Part shown: positions 52,889-61,873 of the stretch, piece by piece
How positions within the stretch are numbered: the first letter of the stretch is position 1
How the letters are laid out: every line of letters begins with the position of its first letter
From: Imperialibacter sp964351395
Lineage (GTDB): Bacteria; Bacteroidota; Bacteroidia; Cytophagales; Cyclobacteriaceae
Direction: 5' to 3'
Assembly: GCA_964351395.1 (NCBI GenBank)
Contig: CAYGOF010000002.1
Span: 310,001-374,000, forward strand
DNA: 64,000 bases
Made by a program: the position numbers and the translations under genes
Notes under the pieces: generated by a model
What the model was told of the DNA's origin: nothing
The model's input: the letters and a program-made list of their open reading frames with translations, nothing else
Databases searched by the model: none

Positions 52889-55045
52889 TCATTGTTGCTC
52901 CAGTATTGCGCTCCCCGCAACTTGCGTGAAACTCCTTTTATAAGCACCCTCCCAGGGCACTACATAGACGTCATTTTCTAGTTCTTCAAGGGCCTTGGTC
53001 ATTCTCTTCAGGTAAGAGAATTGATTCGTGCCATCAAAAACGACCTCATTCGGGCTGAAATACCTATTAATATCACCCGGCCAAAGACTGTTGTTGGAAA
53101 TAAGCAGAATATCCGCTTTCAAAGGGGGAGAAAATGCCCTGTTTTTGGGTAGTGGCTTCGTGAGATGAAGGACCTTTACTTCTCCTGCCTGAATAGCAGT
53201 TAACGTGTCTTGAATGAACGATGTTTGTGCCATTCTGAGCCCGGCATGTGACTTAAGTGGGGTCAAAATGCCTTCCTGAATCAAATGAGGTCTTATGTTA
53301 AGATTATATAACCGTTCCTCGTTTGTGAAAGCCTCGTCAAAATAATGAAATATTTCGCCTCCTTGCTGATAATCCATGGCAGTATGCCCAGTCATCTCAT
53401 AAATCACCAATTCCCGCTTTTGGTGCTTGGCGAACAACATCATCCATTTTGTTACAAAAAACAGGAGCATCACTAACGAAGCATATTGGAACCACCGGTA
53501 TTTCTTACTACTCCACCACATCAAAAGCATGATGATGCTAACGTAAAGCAGCAAGATTTGCGAACCAGAAAATGAAATAGGAAAAATTTGACTAGCAGGC
53601 AATTGCTCTATAAATTCAACAAACCAGTTGAGCGCAAATACGATCCACTTCAGCAAAAAAGCAACCCAAGTCGCCATTAACGATGATAGGTAGTGCAAAA
53701 CAAACAACATGATTCCACCACTCAAAATGACAAACGCCGCAGGAATAACTAACAGGTTGGACAGTAAAAACCAGGTAGGAAATTGATTGAAGTAATACAT
53801 GCTGAGCGGACCAGTCGCCAGCTGGGCAGCTATCGATACACAGGTGATCGACCAAACTTTATCAAGTAGCCAATTAGGCGCTGCCCACTGTCGGTACAGG
53901 TAGGGTTGCAAATAGACAATACCTAACACCGCCAGAAAAGAAAGTTGATACCCAACAGAGAAAAGAAAATTGGGATTGTATAACAACAATAAAAAAGCTG
54001 CAAGAGCGAGCGAATTATAAATATTTGTTTTACGACCTGAGCTTTCGGCAATAATCACTATCGAAAACATCGTTACAGCCCTTAAAACCGACGCAGAAAG
54101 CCCCGTGATCATAGCGAATCCCCAGAGGGCTGCAAAAAGTACCACCACCCTGAGTCCCTTTCCAAACTTTCGTTTGTCCAGTGGTTTAAGTAAAAAAGCA
54201 ACCAGCATGTAAATAATACCTACATGAAGACCTGAAACCGCCAGAATATGCATAGCCCCTGCCGCAGCATATGCCCTTCGTTGTTCGATATCAAGTTCAT
54301 CTTTTTGACCCAAAATAAGGGCCTCAGCAACTCCCCTTTCCTTTACATTCGGTAGATACATTTTTAGGACATCTAGCAACTCCCCCTTCCATTCCGTCGC
54401 ATACCAAATCAACTGATTGGGAGGATCGAACCCATTGATTCGGAAGTCTTCTATTGTGAGATAGTCTTGAAAATAGATGCCTTTTCTTGCCATATAAGCT
54501 TTAAAATCAAATCCCCCAGGATTTCGAGGCGGCCTTATTTCCTCAGGACTCCCATGTACCCATAGTGTCGAACCATATGATAATGCTTGAATGGCAGCGG
54601 TATCAATGCTGTCTTTTTTTAAGTAAACCTGCACTTGACCTCGCTTACTAAATATTTGTTCATCACTGGAAATCGATTGAACGGCTACCACAAACGCCCA
54701 GGTATTTGTTTTCTCGATCGGGTCTTCAAGCAATACACATTCATAGAAATCGACCGGCAAGTCGTTATGAAGCAGGTGTTCTACTTGAAAAGTTGATTCC
54801 TGAGACTGTTTACGGAGAACGCCGCACAAGGCAATACTTAGTAGAAAGGCAATGGCAAAGAGGTATCTTATTGACCGTTCGGAACTAATGGTGGAATAAA
54901 ACCATAATAAAAGCACTACCCCAGCGGCTAGCAGTCCAACAACGACTGGTATAAAAAAATCTTCAAGAAAATAGTCTTGAAGGAGTATTCCTACCGAAAA
55001 AGCAGTAAATAACCTGACAAATGGTATGGAACTAAATTGAAACAA
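52889..55045 (-). CDS. comEC: ComEC/Rec2 family DNA-uptake channel protein
   Basis: 718 residues from a TTG start (55045), preceded in frame by TAG. An N-terminal DUF4131 region (IPFVRLFTAFSVGILL) leads into the competence channel domain (RGVAEALILGQKDELDIEQRRAYAAAGAMHILAVSGLHVGI). About ten membrane helices follow, then a C-terminal domain of reduced metallo-beta-lactamase type with no complete HxHxDH motif visible, as usual in Bacteroidota. It would form the inner-membrane channel for transforming DNA. It is last on its strand after the PhoH group. Confidence 0.9.
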   Translation of the reverse strand: MFQFSSIPFVRLFTAFSVGILLQDYFLEDFFIPVVVGLLAAGVVLLLWFYSTISSERSIRYLFAIAFLLSIALCGVLRKQSQESTFQVEHLLHNDLPVDFYECVLLEDPIEKTNTWAFVVAVQSISSDEQIFSKRGQVQVYLKKDSIDTAAIQALSYGSTLWVHGSPEEIRPPRNPGGFDFKAYMARKGIYFQDYLTIEDFRINGFDPPNQLIWYATEWKGELLDVLKMYLPNVKERGVAEALILGQKDELDIEQRRAYAAAGAMHILAVSGLHVGIIYMLVAFLLKPLDKRKFGKGLRVVVLFAALWGFAMITGLSASVLRAVTMFSIVIIAESSGRKTNIYNSLALAAFLLLLYNPNFLFSVGYQLSFLAVLGIVYLQPYLYRQWAAPNWLLDKVWSITCVSIAAQLATGPLSMYYFNQFPTWFLLSNLLVIPAAFVILSGGIMLFVLHYLSSLMATWVAFLLKWIVFALNWFVEFIEQLPASQIFPISFSGSQILLLYVSIIMLLMWWSSKKYRWFQYASLVMLLFFVTKWMMLFAKHQKRELVIYEMTGHTAMDYQQGGEIFHYFDEAFTNEERLYNLNIRPHLIQEGILTPLKSHAGLRMAQTSFIQDTLTAIQAGEVKVLHLTKPLPKNRAFSPPLKADILLISNNSLWPGDINRYFSPNEVVFDGTNQFSYLKRMTKALEELENDVYVVPWEGAYKRSFTQVAGSAILEQQ

Positions 55046-55046
55046 A

Positions 55047-55074
55047 AATCTCTATTTAATTAAAAATAGAGATT
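55047..55074 (-). terminator. Intrinsic terminator overlapping the comEC start region
   Basis: Perfect 11-bp arms AATCTCTATTT and AAATAGAGATT around a six-base loop, followed on the minus strand by TTTTTGTT. The TTG start of comEC lies in that T-run. It should end transcription from the PhoH group or attenuate comEC. Confidence 0.65.
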
Positions 55075-55122
55075 ATGTGTCATTTATAATAGTTCGTTGA
55101 CAATAAATGTCACTCCCAACTA

Positions 55123-55590
55123 CTAAAAATATCTCGACAAAATTTCAGCTTTCTTTAGATCCTTGGGTCGACCAAAAAACTTATAAATCCGATATTGCTC
55201 CTTTATAGTCGGGATTTTAACCTGCAAGTCCGCTACCGTCACATTCATAAACTGCCTCACCAACAGCGGAACCCACTGCTGACCGGCGTTAACTTCAAGG
55301 TTTCCCATTACCTCCGCATCAACATTTTCGAAACGAAACCTTCCTGAATTTGACCTGAAGATACGATCGAAGGAATATACATGGTCTTTTACCTCTCTGT
55401 CCTTCCAATGGCTTTTCAAGAAATTAGCGTCAGCACTGGTGGTAAGAATATTGATATCTCCCACCGAATCCAATTCACAACCTGCCAAAACCATGGCCGC
55501 ACTACCAATGATAAAGTAGTCGTGTTTGAGTAAATCGAGGTCACTCCCAGCTTGTTTAAAAAAGCCCGTAATTCGTTCCAGCGGTTTCAA
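55123..55590 (-). CDS. Nucleotidyltransferase-like protein
   Basis: 155 residues from an apparent TTG start with a TGA immediately upstream in frame. HDYFIIGSAAMVLAGCELDSVGDINILTT resembles the GSxA..L.G....DID core of minimal and AbiEii-type nucleotidyltransferases, with Asp-x-Asn in place of Asp-x-Asp, so catalysis is doubtful. The end (IPTIKEQYRIYKFFGRPKDLKKAEIL) matches the usual helix of such proteins. Role unknown. It sits 78 bp ahead of comEC and 58 bp after the GNAT gene. Confidence 0.6.
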   Translation of the reverse strand: MKPLERITGFFKQAGSDLDLLKHDYFIIGSAAMVLAGCELDSVGDINILTTSADANFLKSHWKDREVKDHVYSFDRIFRSNSGRFRFENVDAEVMGNLEVNAGQQWVPLLVRQFMNVTVADLQVKIPTIKEQYRIYKFFGRPKDLKKAEILSRYF

Positions 55591-55648
55591 TTTTCAGTTG
55601 TTTAAATCCAAGTACTTCAATCACACCAACTCGCCTACACTTTGTTGC

Positions 55649-56122
55649 TCATCTACCAGACGAAGGCAATGCATATTCCATTTCTATATGAGGGATGTCA
55701 CACTCTAAAAATTCGCTTCCCACTTTTCGAAAACCAACGGAAGCATATAAAGTTATTGCCTCTAACTGGGCGTGAAGAAAAACCCGATCAGACAAACCCC
55801 TGGCCGTCAGCACATCTCTCATTACTTTCTCCAATAACTTTTTGGCAATTCCGTTTCCCCTTAACTCCGCAAGCACTGCAAAACGTTCCAGTTTGATCCC
55901 TGCTTCAATGCGTCTCCACCTGGCAGTTCCAGCCGGGATGTTGTCATAAGTTGCCAGATAATGAACTGATTTGTCATCAAAACCGTCGAATTCATCTTCC
56001 AGGCTTACACCCTGTTCCTCCATAAATACTTGTCGGCGAATTTGATAAGCTTGTTGAAGCAACTGATCACTGCTTATCTTAAATACCTCAATCAAATCAG
56101 CGTTTTTTATCTTCTGCTTCAT
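55649..56122 (-). CDS. GNAT family N-acetyltransferase
   Basis: 157 residues from the ATG at 56122, which overlaps the phoH end by 26 bp. Motifs: QIRRQVFMEEQGVSLEDEFDGFD, ERFAVLAELRGNGIAKKLLE (acetyl-CoA pyrophosphate loop RGNGIA) and LHAQLEAITLYASVGFRKVG. It is close to the ElaA-like group. The acceptor is not known. Confidence 0.9.
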   Translation of the reverse strand: MKQKIKNADLIEVFKISSDQLLQQAYQIRRQVFMEEQGVSLEDEFDGFDDKSVHYLATYDNIPAGTARWRRIEAGIKLERFAVLAELRGNGIAKKLLEKVMRDVLTARGLSDRVFLHAQLEAITLYASVGFRKVGSEFLECDIPHIEMEYALPSSGR

Positions 56123-57056
56123 CAAAATGGTCGTAAGCTTTAATGATTTCTCTCACCAATTTATGTCGAACCACGTCTTTTCCATCGAGCTCTACAAACC
56201 CGATTCCTTTCACATCTTTCAGCACATGTAATGCTTCTACGAGTCCCGACTTTTGCTTTTTTGGCAAGTCAACCTGCGACTTGTCGCCTGTGATGATCAC
56301 TTTGGAATTTGGCCCCATTCTAGTCAAAAACATTTTGATTTGCATGGCAGACGTATTTTGAGCTTCATCCAGGAGAATAAAAGCGTTGTTAAGTGTACGT
56401 CCCCGCATATAGGCCAATGGCGCAATTTCTATTACCCGGTTTTCCTGGTAAAACTTCAATTTCTCAGGTGGCACCATGTCGTCAAGGGCATCATATATAG
56501 GCCTGAGATAAGGGTCAATCTTTTCTTTTAAATCCCCTGGCAAGAAACCAAGGTTCTCCCCTGCCTCTACTGCCGGGCGGGTGATGATGATTTTTTTTAC
56601 TTCGCGGTTTTTAAGTGCCTTTATCGCAAGCGCTACGGATATATAAGTCTTTCCAGTACCAGCTGGTCCAATAGCAAACACCAGGTCATTCTTCCTTGAT
56701 GCCGTTACAAGGGATTTTTGATTTGGCGTTTTTGGCCCAATCTTAAATCCTTTCGTACCATAAATAAGTACATCATCCTTGTCTTCGTCCAGCAACGATT
56801 CATCTTCCTGACTGAGATAATTAGTCACATTCTCTTCTGTCACCACTCCAAATTTGTTGTAATGATTGATCAGTGAATTGAGAATATCATTGATTCTGAT
56901 GATTTCAGGAGTGCTGCCCTGAATTCTTATCTCATTTCCTCTGGATATGATCTTGCTTTGTGGAAAAGCATGAGCAATCTGCTTGATATTTTGATTCTCA
57001 ATTCCCAAAAAATCGAGAAGTGAGATGTTCTCCAGGGTAATAACCTTTTCTATCAA
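56097..57056 (-). CDS. PhoH family ATPase
   Basis: 319 residues from a TTG start (IEKVITLENISLLDFLG follows it). A KH-like N-terminal RNA-binding region (IRIQGSTPEIIRINDILNSL) precedes the PhoH ATPase with Walker A AIGPAGTGKTY and Walker B FILLDEAQNT. Family members are cytosolic P-loop proteins linked to RNA metabolism (YbeZ-type). It is the first gene of a minus-strand group with GNAT and the nucleotidyltransferase-like gene. Confidence 0.92.
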   Translation of the reverse strand: MIEKVITLENISLLDFLGIENQNIKQIAHAFPQSKIISRGNEIRIQGSTPEIIRINDILNSLINHYNKFGVVTEENVTNYLSQEDESLLDEDKDDVLIYGTKGFKIGPKTPNQKSLVTASRKNDLVFAIGPAGTGKTYISVALAIKALKNREVKKIIITRPAVEAGENLGFLPGDLKEKIDPYLRPIYDALDDMVPPEKLKFYQENRVIEIAPLAYMRGRTLNNAFILLDEAQNTSAMQIKMFLTRMGPNSKVIITGDKSQVDLPKKQKSGLVEALHVLKDVKGIGFVELDGKDVVRHKLVREIIKAYDHFDEAEDKKR

Positions 57057-57153
57057 ATGACGATCTATTTTAGATGTTGATACTAATCCGCTAAGTGCTT
57101 TATTTTTATTTACTTTGCCCTTGTAAAACTAACCATAATTTGCGTCTTCCTAC

Positions 57154-57939
57154 ATGGCTGTTATCACTTTTCTGTCAGATTTCGGTACCTCAGACCATTA
57201 TGTGGCAGCAGTGAAGGCAGCGATAATAAGCGTAAATCCTGGATTACAAGTAGTTGACATTTCACATCAGGTATCTTCATGCAACCTGGCTGAGGCATCC
57301 TACCTCCTGGAATCGGTGTTTCGGGACTTTCCAAAGGGAACAGTCCACATGGTTGCTGTTAATTCTACCGGTAAAAGAGAGGACAAGCCGGTAGCGGTAA
57401 AATTAGAAGATCATTTTTTTGTTGGGCCAGACAATGGCATCTTTAGCCTCGTCTCAATACAAAAACCAACCGCTATAGTCACCTTAGATTTGGTCAACAA
57501 AAAGAAAACAACATTCCCTGCAAGAAATATTTATGCTCAGGCAGCTTCGTTCCTGGCCAGCGGCAAGTCTATCCATGACCTGGGGCAACCAATACCGGAA
57601 CTAAATACTCTCATTAAGAAAAAAGGGAAAACCACGAAGAGGCAAATTACCGGACACGTGATTCACATAGATCATTATGGGAATTTGATCACCAATATCA
57701 ATAAATCCGATTTTGACACCATCATGGAGTTAAATCAACAAAAAGGTTTTGAGATTTCATTCGGCCGTGAGCGATCAACCGAAATCCACGAATCCTACTT
57801 TTCAGTAGAAGGAGGAGAGTGTTTTTTTATTTTCAATCAATCTGGTCTTTTGGAAATTGGTATCAACAACGGCCCTGCTACAGACCTGTTGGGACTGCAT
57901 TACGACTCTCCTATTGTCATCAACTTTGTAACCGAATAA
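57154..57939 (+). CDS. SAM hydroxide adenosyltransferase (DUF62 family)
   Basis: 261 residues. ITFLSDFGTSDHYVAAVKAAI at the N-terminus, VDISHQVSSCNLAEASYLL, VGPDNGIFSLV and a C-terminal barrel with HIDHYGNLITNI are signatures of the SAM-dependent halogenase/hydroxide adenosyltransferase family. Most bacterial members hydrolyse S-adenosylmethionine to adenosine and methionine. It is two bases upstream of the next gene, so the two are translated from one message. Confidence 0.92.
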   Translation: MAVITFLSDFGTSDHYVAAVKAAIISVNPGLQVVDISHQVSSCNLAEASYLLESVFRDFPKGTVHMVAVNSTGKREDKPVAVKLEDHFFVGPDNGIFSLVSIQKPTAIVTLDLVNKKKTTFPARNIYAQAASFLASGKSIHDLGQPIPELNTLIKKKGKTTKRQITGHVIHIDHYGNLITNINKSDFDTIMELNQQKGFEISFGRERSTEIHESYFSVEGGECFFIFNQSGLLEIGINNGPATDLLGLHYDSPIVINFVTE

Positions 57940-57941
57940 TC

Positions 57942-58238
57942 ATGATCGTAAGAATAGTACGAATGACTTTTCAGGTTGATAAAACGAAAGAGTTTCTACT
58001 AATCTTCAACTCCTCAAAAGAAAAAATACGGCATTTTGAAGGTTGCTTGCACCTTGAACTTTGGCAAGACAGCCAACACCCACATATATTCACTACCTAC
58101 AGCCATTGGCGCACTGCCGATGACCTGGAAAGCTATCGACATTCGGCACTTTTTGAAGCGACTTGGAAGCAAACCAAGGTGCTTTTTTCGGAGAAACCGC
58201 TAGCCTTTTCCAATAGGATTTTGATAGAAGAAAAATAG
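57942..58238 (+). CDS. Antibiotic biosynthesis monooxygenase (ABM) domain protein
   Basis: 98 residues from the ATG at 57942. MIVRIVRMTFQVDKTKEFLLIFNSSKEKIRHFEGCLHLELWQDSQ and TYSHWRTADDLESYRHSALFEATWKQTK fit the dimeric alpha-beta ABM fold of about 95-100 residues. Often cofactor-free oxygenases or degradation enzymes, but the family label gives no substrate. Confidence 0.85.
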   Translation: MIVRIVRMTFQVDKTKEFLLIFNSSKEKIRHFEGCLHLELWQDSQHPHIFTTYSHWRTADDLESYRHSALFEATWKQTKVLFSEKPLAFSNRILIEEK

Positions 58239-58307
58239 CTTTGGATTTAATACAATCTTTAAATATGTTTGCATCCCATTTCAAATGGAGCTGTTCTTTT
58301 TAGTAAT

Positions 58308-58391
58308 GCCCAGGTGGCGGAATTGGTAGACGCGTTGGTCTCAAACACCAATGATAGCAATATCGTGCCGGTTCGATCCCGGCCCTGGGTA
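58308..58391 (+). tRNA. tRNA-Leu (anticodon CAA)
   Basis: Acceptor arms GCCCAGG (58308-58314) and CCTGGGT (58384-58390), a G18G19-type D loop (AATTGGTAGAC), anticodon loop CTCAAAC, a long variable arm as in class II tRNAs, and T arm GCCGG-TTCGATC-CCGGC. The CCA end is not encoded. Reads UUG codons. Confidence 0.95.
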
Positions 58392-58406
58392 CTTTCTAGC
58401 TCTTAT

Positions 58407-60092
58407 TTAATTTGACTCCCTGATCATTTTTAAATGCGCATCATCACCAGTCATTTGCCATTGTCCAAGTGATATAGGAATACAGCCAATCGAGTTGAGT
58501 AGATCAAAGAATTCCTTTACCTGAAACGCCTCGTTTCTTCCTTCTTTCATTCTCGCATACTCCGCCATCGTGTTTTCCAGTAGGTATTTTCCAGTGATGT
58601 AGCTGGTACCATACCCTGGTTGACGTAAATAAAGGTGCTGCTCAAACAACAGCAGTTCTTTTTCGGTCTTCATCCAGCCACGTGGCGTGTATTCAGAATG
58701 AATGCCTCCAGCCTCCACGCTATTCATCTCGTTGGCATGGGCATATAGAGACCCAAGCCCTCTGGCTGCACGCTGGGCAATCATGATGTAGACAATTTCC
58801 CTTACCCTTGGATCATCATCGTAAAAGCCAGCTTGCATAAAAATCTCTTCTACAGCGGTAGCCGTACCCTCATTTCGGGAATCAAATATATTGTACAACA
58901 ATGGACCTCTTCGTATTTCACTTTCATGCGGCTCATTTTTCATTCTGGCCAGCTCAAACCAGTGGTAAAAGTGTGAATACAAAGGGCGTGGGTCAAAGTG
59001 CATACCAATAAGAAAAAAATTGCGTCTTTCCTTTGGCACATAGCTTCCCAGGTGCTCACGAAGGGCTGGTTCCAAATAGTCTTTTACGGTTAGTATCTCT
59101 TCCTGTTCTAGAAACTTCATCATGCTGGAAGCTGATTTTTCGGCCATTTGTCGGAATGCCTCTGGAGAGTCAGCTGCTTTAAGCTCAGGCAAGTTGCGAT
59201 TGCGGTGCTCTTCCAGTTTGAGCGATGCCCAGGCACGTGAAAGCTCCCTTTTGAGGATCATTACCTCATCCTCCCAGGTAAGCGGCACCAGGTGCACATT
59301 TTGCTGGTACCATGTATAGTTCTCCTTGCCAATGCCCGATGGACCTGTTTTTGACACCGCCTCGTCCTCAAGCCATTCTACAAGGTCTTCTGTTGAGGCA
59401 ATACCATCATTAATGGCATGCACAAGTCCTTCCTCATCCCTTACACCAGGCAACATCAGCAATCCTTTCAAATCTTCGCTTTGCGTACGAATATCCCTGA
59501 TACCCGCCACCCAAAGGTCTTTGGCATTTCCGGTAAGATTTGTTTTGGCTTGTGCATTGAACGCTGGAATAACGGAAAGTTTCTCCATTAACTGAATCTT
59601 GTCCTCGGTATTCAATGGAAAGCTGTAAGTCCAAATATCCGTTGCAGCGTGGTTAGTAGGCCCCTCATGAGCTGGCACATCGCTTTGCTCCATCCACACT
59701 ACTTTATAAAACGCAGGATCTCTTTCCCATGGCTTTAGGATATGCTGATTGAAGTCATAACCATTCATTTCAGCCCACACAACCGTCCAGTCTACCCTAT
59801 CCTCAATAGCCCAGCCGCTTGTGTCCATCGCCATCAATCTTCCCTGCAACTGCTCAAATTCAGTCCATCGCTTCTCAAAAGTGACTGCTGTGTAATCAGG
59901 GGCACCATCTTTAAGTGGTGGATGCTCAAATGTTCTCCACTCCTTAAAAAGTGCTACTAAATCTTCGTAGGTGCTGGTCACATTCGCAGGCAATGCCGGC
60001 GAAGTACTAGCAGCCTCCTTCGTTTGGGGTTGACAACCAGCCAAGACAATGGCCAGAAAAAAGGAAAACGGAAAGAAAAGCGACTGTTTCAT
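58407..60092 (-). CDS. DUF885 family lipoprotein
   Basis: 561 residues from the ATG at 60092, selected for the lipoprotein signal (FFLAIVLAGCQ); the longer frame to 60131 adds a nonsense leader. The C-terminal half carries the DUF885 (M32-peptidase-like, helical) hallmarks: RGPLLYNIFDSRNEGTATAVEEIFMQAG and GYGTSYITGKYLLENTMAEY. No HExxH zinc motif is visible. Predicted periplasmic; enzymatic activity is unproven. The gene ends 15 bp after the tRNA on the opposite strand. Confidence 0.8.
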   Translation of the reverse strand: MKQSLFFPFSFFLAIVLAGCQPQTKEAASTSPALPANVTSTYEDLVALFKEWRTFEHPPLKDGAPDYTAVTFEKRWTEFEQLQGRLMAMDTSGWAIEDRVDWTVVWAEMNGYDFNQHILKPWERDPAFYKVVWMEQSDVPAHEGPTNHAATDIWTYSFPLNTEDKIQLMEKLSVIPAFNAQAKTNLTGNAKDLWVAGIRDIRTQSEDLKGLLMLPGVRDEEGLVHAINDGIASTEDLVEWLEDEAVSKTGPSGIGKENYTWYQQNVHLVPLTWEDEVMILKRELSRAWASLKLEEHRNRNLPELKAADSPEAFRQMAEKSASSMMKFLEQEEILTVKDYLEPALREHLGSYVPKERRNFFLIGMHFDPRPLYSHFYHWFELARMKNEPHESEIRRGPLLYNIFDSRNEGTATAVEEIFMQAGFYDDDPRVREIVYIMIAQRAARGLGSLYAHANEMNSVEAGGIHSEYTPRGWMKTEKELLLFEQHLYLRQPGYGTSYITGKYLLENTMAEYARMKEGRNEAFQVKEFFDLLNSIGCIPISLGQWQMTGDDAHLKMIRESN

Positions 60093-60652
60093 AAAAAACG
60101 ATTGGTTACGATGAGCGACGAATATAATCATTTTGGAAAATTGTATGGTGAACGTTTATTGGGGCGGTCGGAGCTAAAGGGTTGCGGTAAATGATTTCAA
60201 CACTACTTAAAGAAAAGAATCGACTCCACATTGAATTACATCCGTTCACTCCTTTATTTTTCCCATCCATCACTTAAGATCAAGTAAAAAAAGAAATGAG
60301 CGGTGCTATACTAAGGTTAGCGGCGCTATCAGCAAACGATCGGTTCGAAAATAGTATTTTTCCGTTCCCATTCCAGGTAAAAACATTGCTTTAAACGGAT
60401 AAAATGGAACATTTCCGAGCTGAAGTATGTATCTTTGGGGTAGTTAATCGAATACCTCAGAGCTTGACCTCAGATACCCACAAAGCAATGAATCAAAGGA
60501 GCGTCCGTATTATCATTTCTTTTTTGCATCCTTCCAAATCGCGAGCATGCCTGTGGCAGAGTAGGTGATTCGTTGATTCATTCAATTTAAGCCAAACCAT
60601 AATTAACTATTAACCGGCAAACCTAAGGGTTTGTACTATCCATTTAATATCC
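60093..60652. other. Long non-coding stretch upstream of the arginine genes
   Basis: A direct repeat AGCGGtGCTAT at 60299 and AGCGGcGCTAT at 60319 (20-bp period), and TATCTTTG at 60430-60437, which fits the Bacteroidota -7 consensus. No ORF or RNA gene recognised. It probably carries the arg promoter. Confidence 0.4.
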
Positions 60653-61873
60653 ATGAGTACTTTCAACAATCAGCAACTTCACGATATCGATAAACAATAC
60701 TACCTACCCACCTTTGGCAGGTTTCCAATCACCTTCGAGCGGGGAAAAGGCGCCAAACTTTGGGATACTGAAGGTAAAGAATATATCGACATGCTGGCTG
60801 GTATTGCTGTTTGTAATGTAGGGCATTGTCACCCTACAGTGGTAAAAGCGCTCAGAGAACAGGCAGGCAAGCTGATGCATATTTCCAACTTTTTTCTCAG
60901 CGAACCCCAGGCACTGCTCTCAAAAAAGCTGAGTGAAATCTCCGGAATGGACAGGGTTTTCTTCAGCAACAGTGGTGCCGAGTCAGCCGAAGGAGCAATA
61001 AAGATTGCCAGAAAATATGGACACAGTAAAGCCAAGGGAGGCACTGTTATCTCTATGAAAAACTGCTTTCATGGCAGAACAATGGCCACCATAGCCACCG
61101 GAAAAAAAGCAATGTAAGATGGCTTCGAACCCATTCCGCAGGGCTTCTTACAAGTGCCTTTTAACGACATAGAGGCTCTAAAGAAGGTTTTACAAAACAA
61201 TAATCCGTAAGGTGGCGCCCAACAAATAGCCGCTATCATGGTAGAGCCTGTTCAGGGAGAGGGTGGCATCAATGTAGCCGATATAGGTTTTCTCAAAGCG
61301 CTGCGTCAATTGTGCGACGAGGAAGAAATTGTACTGATTTTTGATGAAGTTCAGTCTGGCATCGGACGCACCGGCAAATGGTTCGCCAAGGATCATTATG
61401 GTGTGCAACCCGATATCATGACGCTCGCCAAAGGTCTGGGCGGTGGCATTCCCATAGGGGCCATTTTGTGTAGTGAAAAAATGGCTTCAGTGATGAAACC
61501 AGGAGATCATGGCACCACTTTCGGTGGCAACCCTCTGGTGTGCGCTACCTCACTGGCTGTGCTAAGTGTGATAGAAGATGAAGACCTATTAACTGCAGCA
61601 AGCGAAAAAGGTGCCTGGCTAAGAAAAGCGCTTCTTGATATGGAGGAACCGTCTCTCAAAGAAGTCCGGGGAAAGGGTCTTATGTTGGGTGCTGAGTTTG
61701 ATTTTGAAACTAAACCGCTAGTTGTTGAAATGCTGAAAAATGGAGTTGTTGCCAATGCTACGGCAGGCAATGTAATGCGTTTTGTTCCACCCCTCACGAT
61801 CGGCTATGATGAAATGGAGCAGGCCATTAGCGTACTAAAAGAATCACTAATAAATATAAAGGCCCATGCCTAA
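60653..61873 (+). pseudogene. argD: Acetylornithine aminotransferase, full length with two in-frame TAA codons
   Basis: The frame would be 407 codons, the normal ArgD length, and is colinear with the family (YYLPTFGRFPITFERGKGAKLWDTEG; DEVQSGIGRTGKWFA; LAKGLGGGIPIG with the PLP Lys; HGTTFGGNPL). It is interrupted by TAA at 61115-61117 (after KKAM) and 61207-61209 (after NNNP) with no frameshift. Both are explained by single C-to-T changes from CAA (Gln). ArgD makes N-acetylornithine in arginine synthesis. argC overlaps its 3' end by eight bases and argJ follows, both intact, so the pathway seems needed. It could be a recent null allele, assembly error, readthrough or editing. Confidence 0.85.

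Noticed and set aside
60290..60340. Possible CRISPR-like or iteron repeat
   Set aside because: Only two 11-bp units; no array and no associated genes.
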